Positions 1-9,400 of a DNA stretch of 64,000 bases are shown here, in pieces. Origin of the DNA: Deltaproteobacteria bacterium IMCC39524 (GTDB lineage Bacteria; Desulfobacterota; Desulfuromonadia; Desulfuromonadales; BM103); contig JARUHJ010000001.1 in NCBI GenBank assembly GCA_029667085.1, positions 62,001-126,000 of the forward strand, written 5' to 3'. The notes beneath the pieces were generated by a model. It was not told the DNA's origin, ran no database searches, and was given only the letters and a program-made list of their open reading frames with translations. The translations under genes were made by a program, and so were the position numbers. Position 1 is the first letter of the stretch, and each line of letters begins with the position of its first letter.

Positions 1-1198
1 TAATATCGTCCTCTCGCGTCGTGTTCTCCTTGAAGAGCAACGGGAAAGTATGCGTTCTGACACTCTCGAAACACTTTCTGAAGGTCAGGAAGTTGAGGGT
101 ATCGTCAAGAACCTGACCGATTACGGTTCCTTTATTGATCTCGGCGGCATTGACGGCTTGCTGCACATCACGGATATGTCCTGGGGTCGCGTTAACCACC
201 CTTCGGATGTTCTCTCTGTTGGTGAGAAGATTAAAGTCAAAATTCTTAAATACGACCGCGAACGTGAGCGTGTTTCTCTCGGCCTGAAGCAGATTACTCC
301 TGATCCATGGCTGGAAGTTGAAAGCGTTTACCCGGTTGGTGGTAAGGTTAAGGGCAAAGTCGTGAGCCTCACGGACTACGGCGCATTCGTTGAGTTGGAA
401 GATGGCGTTGAAGGCCTGATTCACGTCTCTGAAATGAGCTGGACCAAGCGTATAAAGCACCCAAACAAGCTTCTTACGGTAGGTGACGAGGTTGAGACTG
501 TTGTCTTGGCCCTGGATATTCCTAATCGCCGTATCTCCCTCGGACTCAAGCAGATCGAGCCGAATCCCTGGGAAGTGATTGGCGAGAAGTTCCCGATCGG
601 TACTATTATCGAAGGCCAGGTCAAGAACATCACTGATTTTGGTGTCTTTATCGGTGTTGATGAGGGAATCGACGGTCTGGTTCATATCTCTGATCTTTCC
701 TGGACCAAGCGTGTTAAGCATCCTTCCGAGATTTTCAAGAAGGGCGATACCGTTAAGGCAGTCGTTCTGAATATCGATCGCGACAACGAGCGCTTCTCAC
801 TTGGTCTCAAGCAGTTGACTCCTGATCCCTGGGAATCAATTCCTGTCAAGTACTCTCCGGGGACCATTGTTCGCGGCAAGGCGACTTCGGTTACTGACTT
901 CGGTGTCTTCCTCGAGATCGAAGAAGGTATTGAAGGCTTGATCCATGTCTCTGAACTGAGCCAGGAAAAAGTGGAAAGCCCCAAGGATATTGCGAATGTT
1001 GGCGATGAGTTTGAAGCCGCCGTTCTCAATGTTGACACGGTGGATCGGAAGATCGCGCTCTCTGTCAAGCAACTGAACAGCCATAAAGAAAAGGCAGAAG
1101 TTCAGGAGTTCCTCGGCGCACAGAAGCAGGCGACCTCAAACCTCGGTGCTCTGTTGCAAGGTGCCATGGATCGTAACGGCGAGGACTCACCCGAGTAA
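1..1198 (+). CDS. rpsA: 30S ribosomal protein S1 (3' part)
   Basis: Ribosomal protein S1 binds mRNA on the 30S subunit and helps initiation. The frame is open from base 2 to the stop at 1196-1198, so this is the C-terminal part of a gene starting before the window; the Met at base 50 is internal, because typical S1 sequence (NIVLSRRVLLEEQRES) precedes it in frame. Four S1 RNA-binding repeats are visible, each with a DYGSF/DYGAF/DFGVF strand and an IDGLLH/VEGLIH turn. A short tail without S1 pattern follows. The gene is followed by a hairpin terminator and then sppA and ihfB; rpsA next to ihfB is a common arrangement in Proteobacteria. Certain as to family. Confidence 0.97.
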   Translation, partial: NIVLSRRVLLEEQRESMRSDTLETLSEGQEVEGIVKNLTDYGSFIDLGGIDGLLHITDMSWGRVNHPSDVLSVGEKIKVKILKYDRERERVSLGLKQITPDPWLEVESVYPVGGKVKGKVVSLTDYGAFVELEDGVEGLIHVSEMSWTKRIKHPNKLLTVGDEVETVVLALDIPNRRISLGLKQIEPNPWEVIGEKFPIGTIIEGQVKNITDFGVFIGVDEGIDGLVHISDLSWTKRVKHPSEIFKKGDTVKAVVLNIDRDNERFSLGLKQLTPDPWESIPVKYSPGTIVRGKATSVTDFGVFLEIEEGIEGLIHVSELSQEKVESPKDIANVGDEFEAAVLNVDTVDRKIALSVKQLNSHKEKAEVQEFLGAQKQATSNLGALLQGAMDRNGEDSPE

Positions 1199-1215
1199 TT
1201 CAGTTAAAACCTTTA

Positions 1216-1251
1216 GCGCGTTTTCACTGTCTGTGGAAACGCGCTTTTTTT
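1216..1251 (+). terminator. Rho-independent terminator after rpsA
   Basis: GCGCGTTT pairs with AAACGCGC around a short loop and is followed by seven T. It lies 18 bases after the rpsA stop and 11 bases before the sppA start, so it probably limits but may not abolish readthrough into sppA. Confidence 0.85.
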
Positions 1252-1261
1252 AGGACAATCC

Positions 1262-2152
1262 ATGAAGAAACGTCCCTTTCTGCTGGCATCAGCCCTTTTA
1301 GCAGGCATATTTGTTTTCTTCCTGGCCCTGGCGGTTACTGTTGCCAGTTTCATGGGGCGTCCCGCCAACTTCGTGATTGGCGACAAGATTGGTGTTGTCG
1401 AAGTTTTTGGTGCTATTGCTGATTCTCGACAAGTCATCGAACAGCTTCATGGTTTTCGTGATAATGACAACATCAAGGCCATTGTACTCCGTATCGATTC
1501 TCCAGGAGGCGGCGTTGGTCCGTCCCAGGAAATCCATGACGAAGTGAAAGCCATCGATGCAACAAAACCTGTCATTGTTTCAATGGGTTCCGTTGCTGCT
1601 TCCGGTGGCTATTATATAGCGGCTTCTGCTCGTGAAATCGTTGCCAACCCTGGAACGATAACCGGCAGTATAGGCGTCATTATGGAGTTCACGAATTTTC
1701 AGGAGCTGCTCGATAAAATCGGTCTCAGCAGTGTCGTTGTAAAAAGTGGTGAATATAAAGATATTGGTTCGCCTTCTCGTGTGATGACGTCTCTGGAACG
1801 TGAGATCCTTCAGGATTTGATCGACGATGTCCACAGCCAGTTCGTGGCTTCTGTCGCCGTGGGTCGCAAGCTCGATGAAGAGGCCGTTCGCAAGATCGCT
1901 GACGGCAGAATCTTCTCCGGTCGCAGGGCCATGGATATGGGGCTCGTGGACCGGATGGGTAATCTTGATGTTGCCATTCGGCGTGCCGCCGAACTTGCCG
2001 GTATTGACGGTGAACCCAATGTCGTTTATCCTCCGGGTAAAAGTCCCAAGTTCATTGATCTTTTTATAGAAGAAGCAATACAAAAACTACAATTTGCCTT
2101 ACAGAAACAACGTGCGGTAGGGCTGCAATATCTTTGGCCAGGATTTAATTAG
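1262..2152 (+). CDS. sppA: Signal peptide peptidase SppA (S49 family)
   Basis: Membrane-bound serine protease that degrades cleaved signal peptides. The 296-residue length is that of the short, single-domain SppA form. Residues about 7-30 form one membrane segment. The Ser-Lys dyad is visible: Ser114 in GSVAASGGYY and Lys166 in SGEYKDIGSP, spaced 52 residues apart as in Bacillus SppA. A Gly-rich DSPGGGV turn lies at residues 79-85. The gene sits between rpsA and ihfB, ends ten bases before ihfB and may be co-transcribed with it. Confidence 0.93.
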   Translation: MKKRPFLLASALLAGIFVFFLALAVTVASFMGRPANFVIGDKIGVVEVFGAIADSRQVIEQLHGFRDNDNIKAIVLRIDSPGGGVGPSQEIHDEVKAIDATKPVIVSMGSVAASGGYYIAASAREIVANPGTITGSIGVIMEFTNFQELLDKIGLSSVVVKSGEYKDIGSPSRVMTSLEREILQDLIDDVHSQFVASVAVGRKLDEEAVRKIADGRIFSGRRAMDMGLVDRMGNLDVAIRRAAELAGIDGEPNVVYPPGKSPKFIDLFIEEAIQKLQFALQKQRAVGLQYLWPGFN

Positions 2153-2162
2153 GAGGTTTGCC

Positions 2163-2444
2163 ATGACTAAGAGTGAGCTGATTGAACAACTGACAACGGA
2201 AAATGAGGTGCTCAATAAGCGTGAGGCTGAACTGATTGTAAATTCAATTTTTGACAGTATCGGTGGCGCCTTGGTCGGAGGTGATCGCGTTGAGATTCGT
2301 GGCTTTGGTTCGTTTACCGTGCGTGAACGTGAAGCCCGTGAAGCTCGTAATCCTAAAAGCGGCGATATCGTGCAAATCTCTGCGAAGAAAACCCCTTTCT
2401 TTAAAACAGGTAAAGAGTTGCGTGAGCGGGTTAATATCTCCTGA
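2163..2444 (+). CDS. ihfB: Integration host factor beta subunit
   Basis: Small HU/IHF-family DNA-bending protein of 93 residues; IHF-beta pairs with IHF-alpha to bend DNA at recombination sites, origins and sigma-54 promoters. The family signature GFGSFTVREREAREARNP lies at residues about 48-65, with the Pro that intercalates into DNA at the beta-arm tip (NPKSG). The AGGAGG at 2151-2156 gives a strong ribosome-binding site for the ATG at 2163. Position after rpsA/sppA supports the beta-subunit call over plain HU. A strong terminator follows. Confidence 0.88.
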   Translation: MTKSELIEQLTTENEVLNKREAELIVNSIFDSIGGALVGGDRVEIRGFGSFTVREREAREARNPKSGDIVQISAKKTPFFKTGKELRERVNIS

Positions 2445-2480
2445 TTTGCACATTCCAGGCTTTAAATAGTTTATACGTCA

Positions 2481-2520
2481 ACGCGGCCCCGTTTTTCAGA
2501 TACGGGGCCGCGTTTGTTTG
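2481..2520 (+). terminator. Strong terminator after ihfB
   Basis: An 11-12 bp GC-rich stem (CGCGGCCCCGT against ACGGGGCCGCG) with a nine-base loop, followed by a T-rich run. It closes the rpsA-sppA-ihfB unit. Confidence 0.92.
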
Positions 2521-2928
2521 TAAATTTTGATAATGTTGGGGGGTTAATCACAACCTCCAGAATGCCGTTTTTATTCCTTTGAGAGAGCCTTTTAGAGTCG
2601 AATGATACCCAGGTTGGGTGCTTTAGGCTTCCCGCTCTTGGGCGGGCTTGCTCACAGCGACCCGACTTCGGGCAAAAAATCGTTCAGTTGGCCAGCACAG
2701 TCAGGGACATTTCGTACATTCCAGAGGTTGTCAAAGAACACCAAAACTTACTTTCATGCTAGCACAGGGTTGTCTTCTGTCAACGAAAAGAACTTCTATT
2801 TTTCAGGCACTTTCAATTGCTATTTGATTATGTTAATCATAACGAGTTGTTAGCGTTTCAATTATTTTTCAAGTTTTTCTCTTCAATGATTCTAATCATA
2901 TTATTGAGAGCCTGGTTACTTTTCTCTT
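2521..2928. other. Intergenic stretch without a recognisable gene
   Basis: About 400 bases between the ihfB terminator and the pseudouridine synthase. It includes short GC-rich hairpins near 2628-2675 (GCCCGCTCTTGGGCGGGC and CCCGACTTCGGG) and an AT-rich part from 2750 onward that probably holds the promoter of the next gene. An 83-codon open frame here has no signs of a protein. Confidence 0.5.
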
Positions 2929-3888
2929 ATGACCAATCAATACAAAACACCTAAGCCGGGTGCCTACCGATTTACTGTTGATGAACAATATAATGGTCTG
3001 CGCCTCGATCATTATCTCGCTGAAGCGCACGAGGCCTTTTCACGAAGCCTGGCAAAACGCTTTATCGATATCGGAGGGGTGCACCTTGCCGGTCGCAGGA
3101 TGCGCAGATGTAGTCAGACCGTCTCTACCGGTCAGGGTGTTGAGGTCTTTATAGACAGACAGCCTTTAGTGCCAATGAAGCTGGACAAGAGGCAGATCCT
3201 GTATCAGGATCAGGATCTGATTGTGATCGACAAGCCTGCCGGTATGGCAACCCAGCCGGCTCCATCAAGATACCAGGGCACTGTGTACGCCGAGCTGCAA
3301 AACCTTCTGCAGGAGCAGAAGAGCAGAGGACAGAAGCCGAGTATAGGAATGGTTCAACGCCTTGATCTTGACACCTCCGGGGTCATGGTGTTCTCGATTC
3401 ACAAGCGTGCACACAAGAAGATGACCGAGGCTTTTCGTGGTCGTGATGTTGATAAAGTCTACTGGGCGCTGGTCACAGGAAAACCTGAGACAAATGAGGG
3501 ACACTTCTCCTCCCAGTTGGCGAAAAGGCGATCGACAAACCTTATGGTTTCTGTCGAACGAGGAGGCAAGCAGGCAGATACTCTTTATCGCACGCTGCAA
3601 AGTATGGAACAGGCCAGTCTGGTTGAAGTCCTGCTGATAACAGGCCGGTCACATCAGATCCGGGCACATTTCTCTGAAGCCGGACTGCCTCTGTTGGGCG
3701 ATACCGCTTATGGTGGACCGCAGAGGATAACGGGTGTTGATGTTCCTCGTCAGATGCTGCATTCCCGGGCGCTCTCTTTTATTCATCCTGTCACCGGCGA
3801 AAAAATGACCTTCACTGCACCATTGCCGAATGATTTCTCCTATATCCTCAAGCAACTGGATGTCTCCTTGAACGGTCTCAAAGGATAA
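2929..3888 (+). CDS. RluA-family 23S/tRNA pseudouridine synthase
   Basis: Converts uridine to pseudouridine in structured RNA. An N-terminal S4-like RNA-binding segment (residues about 20-80, YNGLRLDHYL then FIDIGGVHL) precedes the catalytic domain, whose signature VQRLDLDTSG holds the catalytic Asp146. A second typical motif, GRSHQIRAHF, lies near residue 240. At 319 residues it has the usual RluC/RluD length. The target site cannot be told from sequence. Start ATG at 2929 follows an AT-rich leader with no clear ribosome-binding site. The next gene, lgt, begins 18 bases after its stop, suggesting one transcript. Confidence 0.9.
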   Translation: MTNQYKTPKPGAYRFTVDEQYNGLRLDHYLAEAHEAFSRSLAKRFIDIGGVHLAGRRMRRCSQTVSTGQGVEVFIDRQPLVPMKLDKRQILYQDQDLIVIDKPAGMATQPAPSRYQGTVYAELQNLLQEQKSRGQKPSIGMVQRLDLDTSGVMVFSIHKRAHKKMTEAFRGRDVDKVYWALVTGKPETNEGHFSSQLAKRRSTNLMVSVERGGKQADTLYRTLQSMEQASLVEVLLITGRSHQIRAHFSEAGLPLLGDTAYGGPQRITGVDVPRQMLHSRALSFIHPVTGEKMTFTAPLPNDFSYILKQLDVSLNGLKG

Positions 3889-3905
3889 GGTATTGTAACG
3901 CCGCT

Positions 3906-4691
3906 ATGATGTCATTCCCACAAATTGATCCGATTATCTTTCAGATCGGCCCCCTTGCCATTCGCTGGTACGGCATGATGTACCTGCTTGGTTTTGGTGC
4001 TGCCTACCTGCTGATTACGCATCTGTCACGTATGCGCAATCTCGCCCTGAGCAAAGAGGGCGTCTCGGATTTACTTTTTTATGGTGTTATTGGCGTAGTC
4101 CTTGGTGGCCGTCTGGGTTATGTGCTTTTCTATAACCCTGGCCAATATCTTTCGAAGCCGTTGGAAGTTTTTGCCGTCTGGCAAGGTGGGATGAGCTTTC
4201 ACGGTGGTTTGCTTGGTGTTGTGCTTGCCGCGGTCTTCTTCTGCTGGCGACGCCAACTTCCGATGCTTCTGGCAGGTGACATTCTTGTCACTTCGTCTAC
4301 GATCGGTCTTGGCTTGGGGCGGGTTGGCAACTTTATCAACGGTGAACTCTGGGGAAGGGTCACTGATCTCCCATGGGGGATGGTGTTCCCCGGCGGCGGT
4401 CAATTGCCCAGGCACCCGAGTCAGCTCTATGAGGCCTTTTTGGAAGGCCTCGTGTTGTTTCTGATTCTTTATCTGCTCCATCGTCGCAAGGTTAAAGAAG
4501 GCGTGCCCTTTTTCTGCTTTTTTATCGGTTATGGACTTTTCCGTTTCCTGGTTGAGTTTGTTCGTCAACCGGACGCTCATCTTGGTTTCCTCTGGGGTGG
4601 GGCAACCATGGGGCAGCTGCTTTCTCTGCCGATGATTCTTTTCGGTCTGTGCGGCCTCATCTATATTTATCGTTTCAAGGCCACGCGATGA
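3906..4691 (+). CDS. lgt: Prolipoprotein diacylglyceryl transferase
   Basis: Inner-membrane enzyme that moves diacylglycerol from phosphatidylglycerol to the lipobox Cys of prolipoproteins, the first step in lipoprotein maturation. The 261-residue protein has about seven membrane segments and the family motifs IRWYGMMYLLGF near the N-terminus and GRVGNFINGELWGR near residue 140, plus HPSQLYEA. Two ATGs in tandem (3906 and 3909) are possible starts. Its stop overlaps the start of the HAD gene by four bases (ATGA). The many lipoproteins in this window are its substrates. Confidence 0.96.
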   Translation: MMSFPQIDPIIFQIGPLAIRWYGMMYLLGFGAAYLLITHLSRMRNLALSKEGVSDLLFYGVIGVVLGGRLGYVLFYNPGQYLSKPLEVFAVWQGGMSFHGGLLGVVLAAVFFCWRRQLPMLLAGDILVTSSTIGLGLGRVGNFINGELWGRVTDLPWGMVFPGGGQLPRHPSQLYEAFLEGLVLFLILYLLHRRKVKEGVPFFCFFIGYGLFRFLVEFVRQPDAHLGFLWGGATMGQLLSLPMILFGLCGLIYIYRFKATR

Positions 4692-5368
4692 ATCGCATTC
4701 GCGCTATTATCTATGATTGCGACGGTGTCCTGTTTGAGAGTCGCAGAGCCAATCTGGCCTATTATAATGCGATTCTAACCCATTTTGATGAGCCCCACGT
4801 TGAGGAATCTGACCAAGCCCGGGCGCATCTCTGTCACACTGCGGCCAGCCCTCATGTTTTTAGCCAGCTTTTGGGTGTCGAGCGGACGCCGCTGGCTCTT
4901 TCTTTAGCTTCAGAGCTGGATTATCGGCAGTTCATTCCTTTGATGTCTCCCGAGCCCGGTATGCAGGAGGCCTTGGCCAAACTCTCTGTCTCCTACCCTC
5001 TCGCGGTTGCGACGAACCGTGGTTATAGTATGCCGAGCATTCTTGAGCATTTTGGATTGAGCGGCTATTTTAATACGGTCGTCACCAGTCGTGACGTAGA
5101 GCGTCCCAAACCCGCGCCTGACATGCTACATGAGGCGGCAAAACGTTTGCAGTGCGCTATGCACGAACTGCTGTTTGTCGGTGACTCCGAGCTTGACCAG
5201 GCTGCGGCCCAGGAGGCGGGCATGCCTTTTGCCAACTATCGTGGTGGTTTGAAGGCTGATGTAAAGCTGGGTCATCACAATGATCTGGTTAAGCTGTTGC
5301 TCTACGGGGAAGAGGCGAAAGACCAATGCAAAGACGCTAAGAAAAGCCAAGAAAGACAGAAAGGGTGA
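4688..5368 (+). CDS. HAD-family phosphatase
   Basis: HAD-superfamily hydrolase, 226 residues. Motif I is YDCDGVLFES near the N-terminus, motif II is ATNRG, motif III uses the Lys in ERPKPAPDM, and motif IV is FVGDSELD. The ATG at 4688 overlaps the lgt stop (ATGA), so translation is coupled. The substrate is unknown; sequence features resemble phosphoglycolate-phosphatase-like enzymes. The last 15 or so residues (KDQCKDAKKSQERQKG) are encoded by one arm of the inverted repeat at 5324-5434 and look like a recent extension rather than part of the fold. Confidence 0.85.
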   Translation: MNRIRAIIYDCDGVLFESRRANLAYYNAILTHFDEPHVEESDQARAHLCHTAASPHVFSQLLGVERTPLALSLASELDYRQFIPLMSPEPGMQEALAKLSVSYPLAVATNRGYSMPSILEHFGLSGYFNTVVTSRDVERPKPAPDMLHEAAKRLQCAMHELLFVGDSELDQAAAQEAGMPFANYRGGLKADVKLGHHNDLVKLLLYGEEAKDQCKDAKKSQERQKG

Positions 5369-5434
5369 CTATCTTCGCTTTTGAAGAGGTCTTCTTTGCG
5401 GGCTTTTTCTACCCCTTTGCGCCTTTGTGTTAAC
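5324..5434. repeat. Degenerate inverted repeat (GCAAAG/CTTTGC type)
   Basis: Left arm about 5324-5365 (GCAAAGACGCTAAGAAAAGC and following bases) and right arm about 5389-5434 (CTTTGCGGGCTTTTTC... CTTTGCGCCTTTGTGTTAA) are imperfect reverse complements built from short degenerate units. The left arm lies inside the 3' end of the HAD gene. Similar units recur at 17090, 28150 and 30800. Confidence 0.6.
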
Positions 5435-5474
5435 CCCTTACAACCTTTGTTTGAGTTATAAGTCCGAAAGAAAA

Positions 5475-5510
5475 AGGGCGCTACCTGGATATCAGGAGCG
5501 CCCTCTTTGT
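5475..5510. terminator. Bidirectional terminator between convergent genes
   Basis: GGGCGCT pairs with AGCGCCC with an inner CCTG/CAGG stem, preceded by an A run and followed by a T-rich run. It can serve both the HAD gene (+) and the minus-strand partner-switching operon. Confidence 0.8.
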
Positions 5511-5527
5511 TTGCTGTAAGGATACCT

Positions 5528-5950
5528 TCAGTTTAAATTTTTAACCATCTCCAGAACGTGCCCTTTCTCTGTCGGATTATATGATATTTCGTCCATAATA
5601 GTATGGATAAGATAGATACCGCGACCGTGTTCATCGAGGGGGAGGCTCGGTTTGATATACTGATGGACATCAAAGCCGGTGCCGAAATCGAAGACCCGAA
5701 TAATCAAGCGTTGGGAGACAATACTGATTTCAATGTGGACCTCTTTGGCCGGGTTGTCCTCGTTCGCGTGTTGGATGGCGTTCGCCATGGCCTCGGTCAA
5801 CACCAGGTTGAGGTCGAAGGCCAGTTTTTCACGATCTCCGCTATAATCACGCAGGGTCCGCGCAATATTCTCGCCGATATGTCCGATCAGGCAAAGATAA
5901 CGCGTCTGATTAGGAACTTTTATGTCGACAGCAATCCGGTCAGTCATCAT
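5528..5950 (-). CDS. RsbW/SpoIIAB-like anti-sigma factor kinase
   Basis: Serine-protein kinase of the GHKL ATPase fold; such proteins bind either a sigma factor (or other target) or a STAS antagonist, which they phosphorylate. In 140 residues it shows the N box EAMANAIQHAN, the G1 box DFGTGFD and the G2 box GRGIYLIHTIMDE. It is last in a minus-strand run after the STAS protein and the SpoIIE phosphatase, which makes a full partner switch. Its target is not in the window. There is no transmembrane segment, so it is cytoplasmic. Confidence 0.87.
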   Translation of the reverse strand: MMTDRIAVDIKVPNQTRYLCLIGHIGENIARTLRDYSGDREKLAFDLNLVLTEAMANAIQHANEDNPAKEVHIEISIVSQRLIIRVFDFGTGFDVHQYIKPSLPLDEHGRGIYLIHTIMDEISYNPTEKGHVLEMVKNLN

Positions 5951-5995
5951 GGCTTTGGGCCTGGTTGAAGACAGAGTATGCTTCCTGGAGAAAGA

Positions 5996-6337
5996 CTATT
6001 GCTGGAAGCTTGACAGCGCCTCAGCAGAGTCGGCGTAGATTTCAAAGACCCGGTGCAGGCGGGTCAATTCAAACATCGATTTTACCTGAAGCTGCAACCC
6101 GGATAGTTTTAGATTGCCGTTACGTGAGCTGGCGTTTTTAAAACCTGAAACCAGGGCACCGAGGCCGGAAGAGTCGACAAATCGTACCGCCTGCAGGTCG
6201 ACAACCAGGTTATTTTTGCCTTCTTCGAACAGCTTTAACATCTGGTTCTTCAGCTCTCCACTGTTATGAGCGTCGAGACGCTCCTCATCGATCGCCAGTA
6301 GAACAGCTGCGCCCTTGTCTTCGATCTGCAAATTCAT
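5996..6337 (-). CDS. STAS-domain anti-anti-sigma factor
   Basis: Small (113-residue) STAS protein of the SpoIIAA/RsbV type. The conserved phosphorylation loop reads RFVDSSGLGALVSGF, with Ser56 as the likely phosphosite. The unphosphorylated form would bind the neighbouring RsbW-like kinase and release its target; the SpoIIE-type phosphatase upstream would remove the phosphate. It is separated from the kinase gene by 45 bases and from the phosphatase by about 120. The ribosome-binding site on the minus strand is AAGGAG just before the ATG. Confidence 0.9.
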   Translation of the reverse strand: MNLQIEDKGAAVLLAIDEERLDAHNSGELKNQMLKLFEEGKNNLVVDLQAVRFVDSSGLGALVSGFKNASSRNGNLKLSGLQLQVKSMFELTRLHRVFEIYADSAEALSSFQQ

Positions 6338-6460
6338 TTCATACTCCTTGGCCGAAAAATTGGAAAGCTTACAAGTATAAGCAGTCCATGCAGATATATT
6401 ATCACATCACTCGATCTTTGAAGAAAATTCTCTTTAACACCGGTTCCTTATTCTCGTGGA

Positions 6461-9400
6461 TTATTGCTGGGTAGCTTGCATGACGACCAGCGATACATCG
6501 TCCTGGAAGTTGTGATGCCCAGAGAAAATACGCACCTGTTCGACTATGTAATCGATCAACTCCTGTGGCGCCAGTTGATGCTTTTCACTGAGCAGCTCTA
6601 CCAGGCGCTTTTCACCAAAGAGTTCATGGCTCTCGTTCTCCGCCTCAATCACGCCATCGGTATAGAGCAACAGGATATCCCCGTCTTCCAGCGTCAATGA
6701 TTCCTGTTCATAAGTGAACTCTTCTTTGACGCCGATAATCAAACCCTCCGGATCTAGTCTCAGACATTGCTGTTTCCTGGCTTGCCACAGCAGGGTTGGA
6801 GAATGACCGGCGCTGGCAAATGAAATTTCACGGGTTCCTGCCTGGTATTGCAGGTAAAAGAGTGTGATGAAAAGCTCGGCCCTGGTCAGGTCATCATAGA
6901 AAAACTGGTTAAGTTCTCTCAACAGTTCATGTGGTTTTGTGAATTTATCGCTACGCGACCTGATCAGTGTTCGTGTTTCTGCCATGATAAGCGCAGCACC
7001 AACATTGTGACCTGAGACGTCTGCGATCACTAGGTCCAAACGCCCATCTTCATGGATCAGGTAATCATAATAGTCGCCGCCGACCTCTTTGGCCGGGATA
7101 CAGAGTCCACCCAGGCGAACACCGGGAAAATCCGGAACCTTGATCGGCAAGAGGCCCAGTTGAATATCCTTGGCAATGGCGAGCTCTCTTTGTTGTTCGC
7201 GTGCAGTGATCAAGCGGTCGGTTTGCTGGGCGTTGCGCCAGGCGACTCCGACCTGACTGGCGAGACTGGTGAAGAGTTCCACAAACTCGCTGGTAAAGAT
7301 TCCTTTTGCTGTGCGTGAGAATGCAGATAGCACACCTATCGGTTGACCTTCTACGGCAATCGGAGCATGAGCAAATGAGAGAATCTTTTCGCGATGTATT
7401 ATCTCTGCAGTTTGGGGCTTGCTGATGAAGTCAGAGTCATTGACGACACTGACATTGTTGGTCAGATAGGTCTCGCCGATAAATGTGTCTGTCGTCAGGT
7501 CACGTTCTGACTCACCGAAATGTTCTGAGGTCATACCGCGTTGACTGCGGACAGTCAGAGTCTGACGCTCTTCATCGAGGATGCGGATGACGCAGAGATC
7601 GAATTTAAACTGATCTGTAAAGATTTTAAGAATTTCGTCGAGGATGGACTGCAGATCATTGCCGCTGGCAACGGTGTGGGCCGCCTCGTAAAGCACTCCC
7701 AGTTGCTCGCGACTGGCCGTTCTGCTGATGTTGACCGAGCCGAACAGGTCGAACACATCTTCCATATGACTGCCCCGCGCCGAGAGGTATTTGTCGATGA
7801 TAATGCGAGCTGGTGCTGCCCCGACAGAGCCGGCCAGGGTCAACTCTGTGAAGCGTTTGAGCCTGGGGAGTTCATCCTCTGACAGACTTCCTTTCTCGTC
7901 TATTTCACTATCACCAAGGTAGGCGCTGATTGAAGTATGGGCTTGTTTTTCGCCGATAAATTTAGCCATCAAATCGACGAACTCGATGACAGTCGGAGCC
8001 CTGGTAATTCGCGTCCTCTCCATCATGATGGGCAGTGGGTTATAAACGTCGACGAACTTACGAATTTGATCCAACTCGGCTTCACATGGTTTGGTGAGCA
8101 GTGAGATCGTAAGGTAGCTGCCGAGGTTGACGAACATCGTCCAGAACAGGGAATGTGTCCATAAATCAAAACCGCTCAAGCCGAACAGTTCGGTCGGTTT
8201 GAGGATGGTTAATCCCCATAAACCCTGCTCAACGATTGAAGCACTCATCCAACCGGATTGCACAAAGGTGGGAACCAGTAAGGTGTAGAACCAGACGATG
8301 AAGCCAAGGGTGAGGCCGATGGTCGCGCCGCGACGTGTTGCCTGCCGCCAGTAGAGGCCGCCGATGACGGCGGGGGCAAACTGGGTCGCCGCAACAAAAG
8401 AGATCAGGCCAATATTAACCAGCGCTGCTGATTCACCGAGTAGCCGGTAATACAGGTAGCCAAGAAAGATGACGGCGATGATGCCGAGGCGCTTCAGGTT
8501 GATGAGGAGCCTCGAAAGGTTCTGTGCTTTGGTGTGAACTTTGAGGATGATCGGCATGAGGAGATGGTTAAGAATCATCGTCGACAGAGCCACAGACGAG
8601 ACCATCACCATACCGGCCGAAGCAGAGAACCCACCGATGAAAACCAGCAGTGCCAGCCAGGGGTGGCCGTGCTGCAAGGGCAGGGTGATAACGAAAAAGT
8701 CCGCATTGAGGGTGCTGCCATGGTTCAGTAAAAGACCACCCAGGGCAATCGGGATGACAAACAGGTTGATGAGCAGCATGTATGCAGGAAAGCGCCACAT
8801 TGCGCTGCGGATATGCTCCTCGCGACAATTCTCAATAACCATGATATGAAACTGACGAGGCAGGAACATAACGGCCATCATCGAAATGATCGTCATGGAC
8901 ATCCAGTGGGCATATGAATTCTCGGTGGTTCCAAGGCGTAACAGATGTTCTCGTTCAGGAAAGCGGGTCAGAAATTCCGTAAAAATATTCCCAAAGCCAT
9001 CAAACAAGCCGTAGGTGACAAAGAGACCCGCAGCCATAAACGCGACTATTTTAACCACCGATTCCAATGCTATGGCGGCAACCAGCCCCTCATGTCGCTC
9101 AGAAGCATCGAGATGTCGAGCACCGAACAGCACCCCGAATAGTCCAAGGATCATGGCGACGACTAGCGCGGAGTCAAAGTGCAGGTCGAACTTGGGCAGA
9201 ATATGGGTCGTGCCGGTGGTCGCGAAAGGGTAGACAAGCAGGTCAAAGGTACGGGCAACGGCTTTCAGCTGAAGAGCGATGTAAGGCATGATGCCAAGCA
9301 CAGCAAAGATCGTGACGATTGCACCAAGGGCAGAAGACTTGCCGTAACGGCTGGAGATAAAGTCCGCGATACTTACGATGTTCTGCTCTTTGCTGATCCG

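Noticed and set aside
2602-2853. 83-codon open frame between ihfB and the pseudouridine synthase
   Set aside because: Low-complexity intergenic sequence with hairpins, no ribosome-binding site, no protein-like composition.
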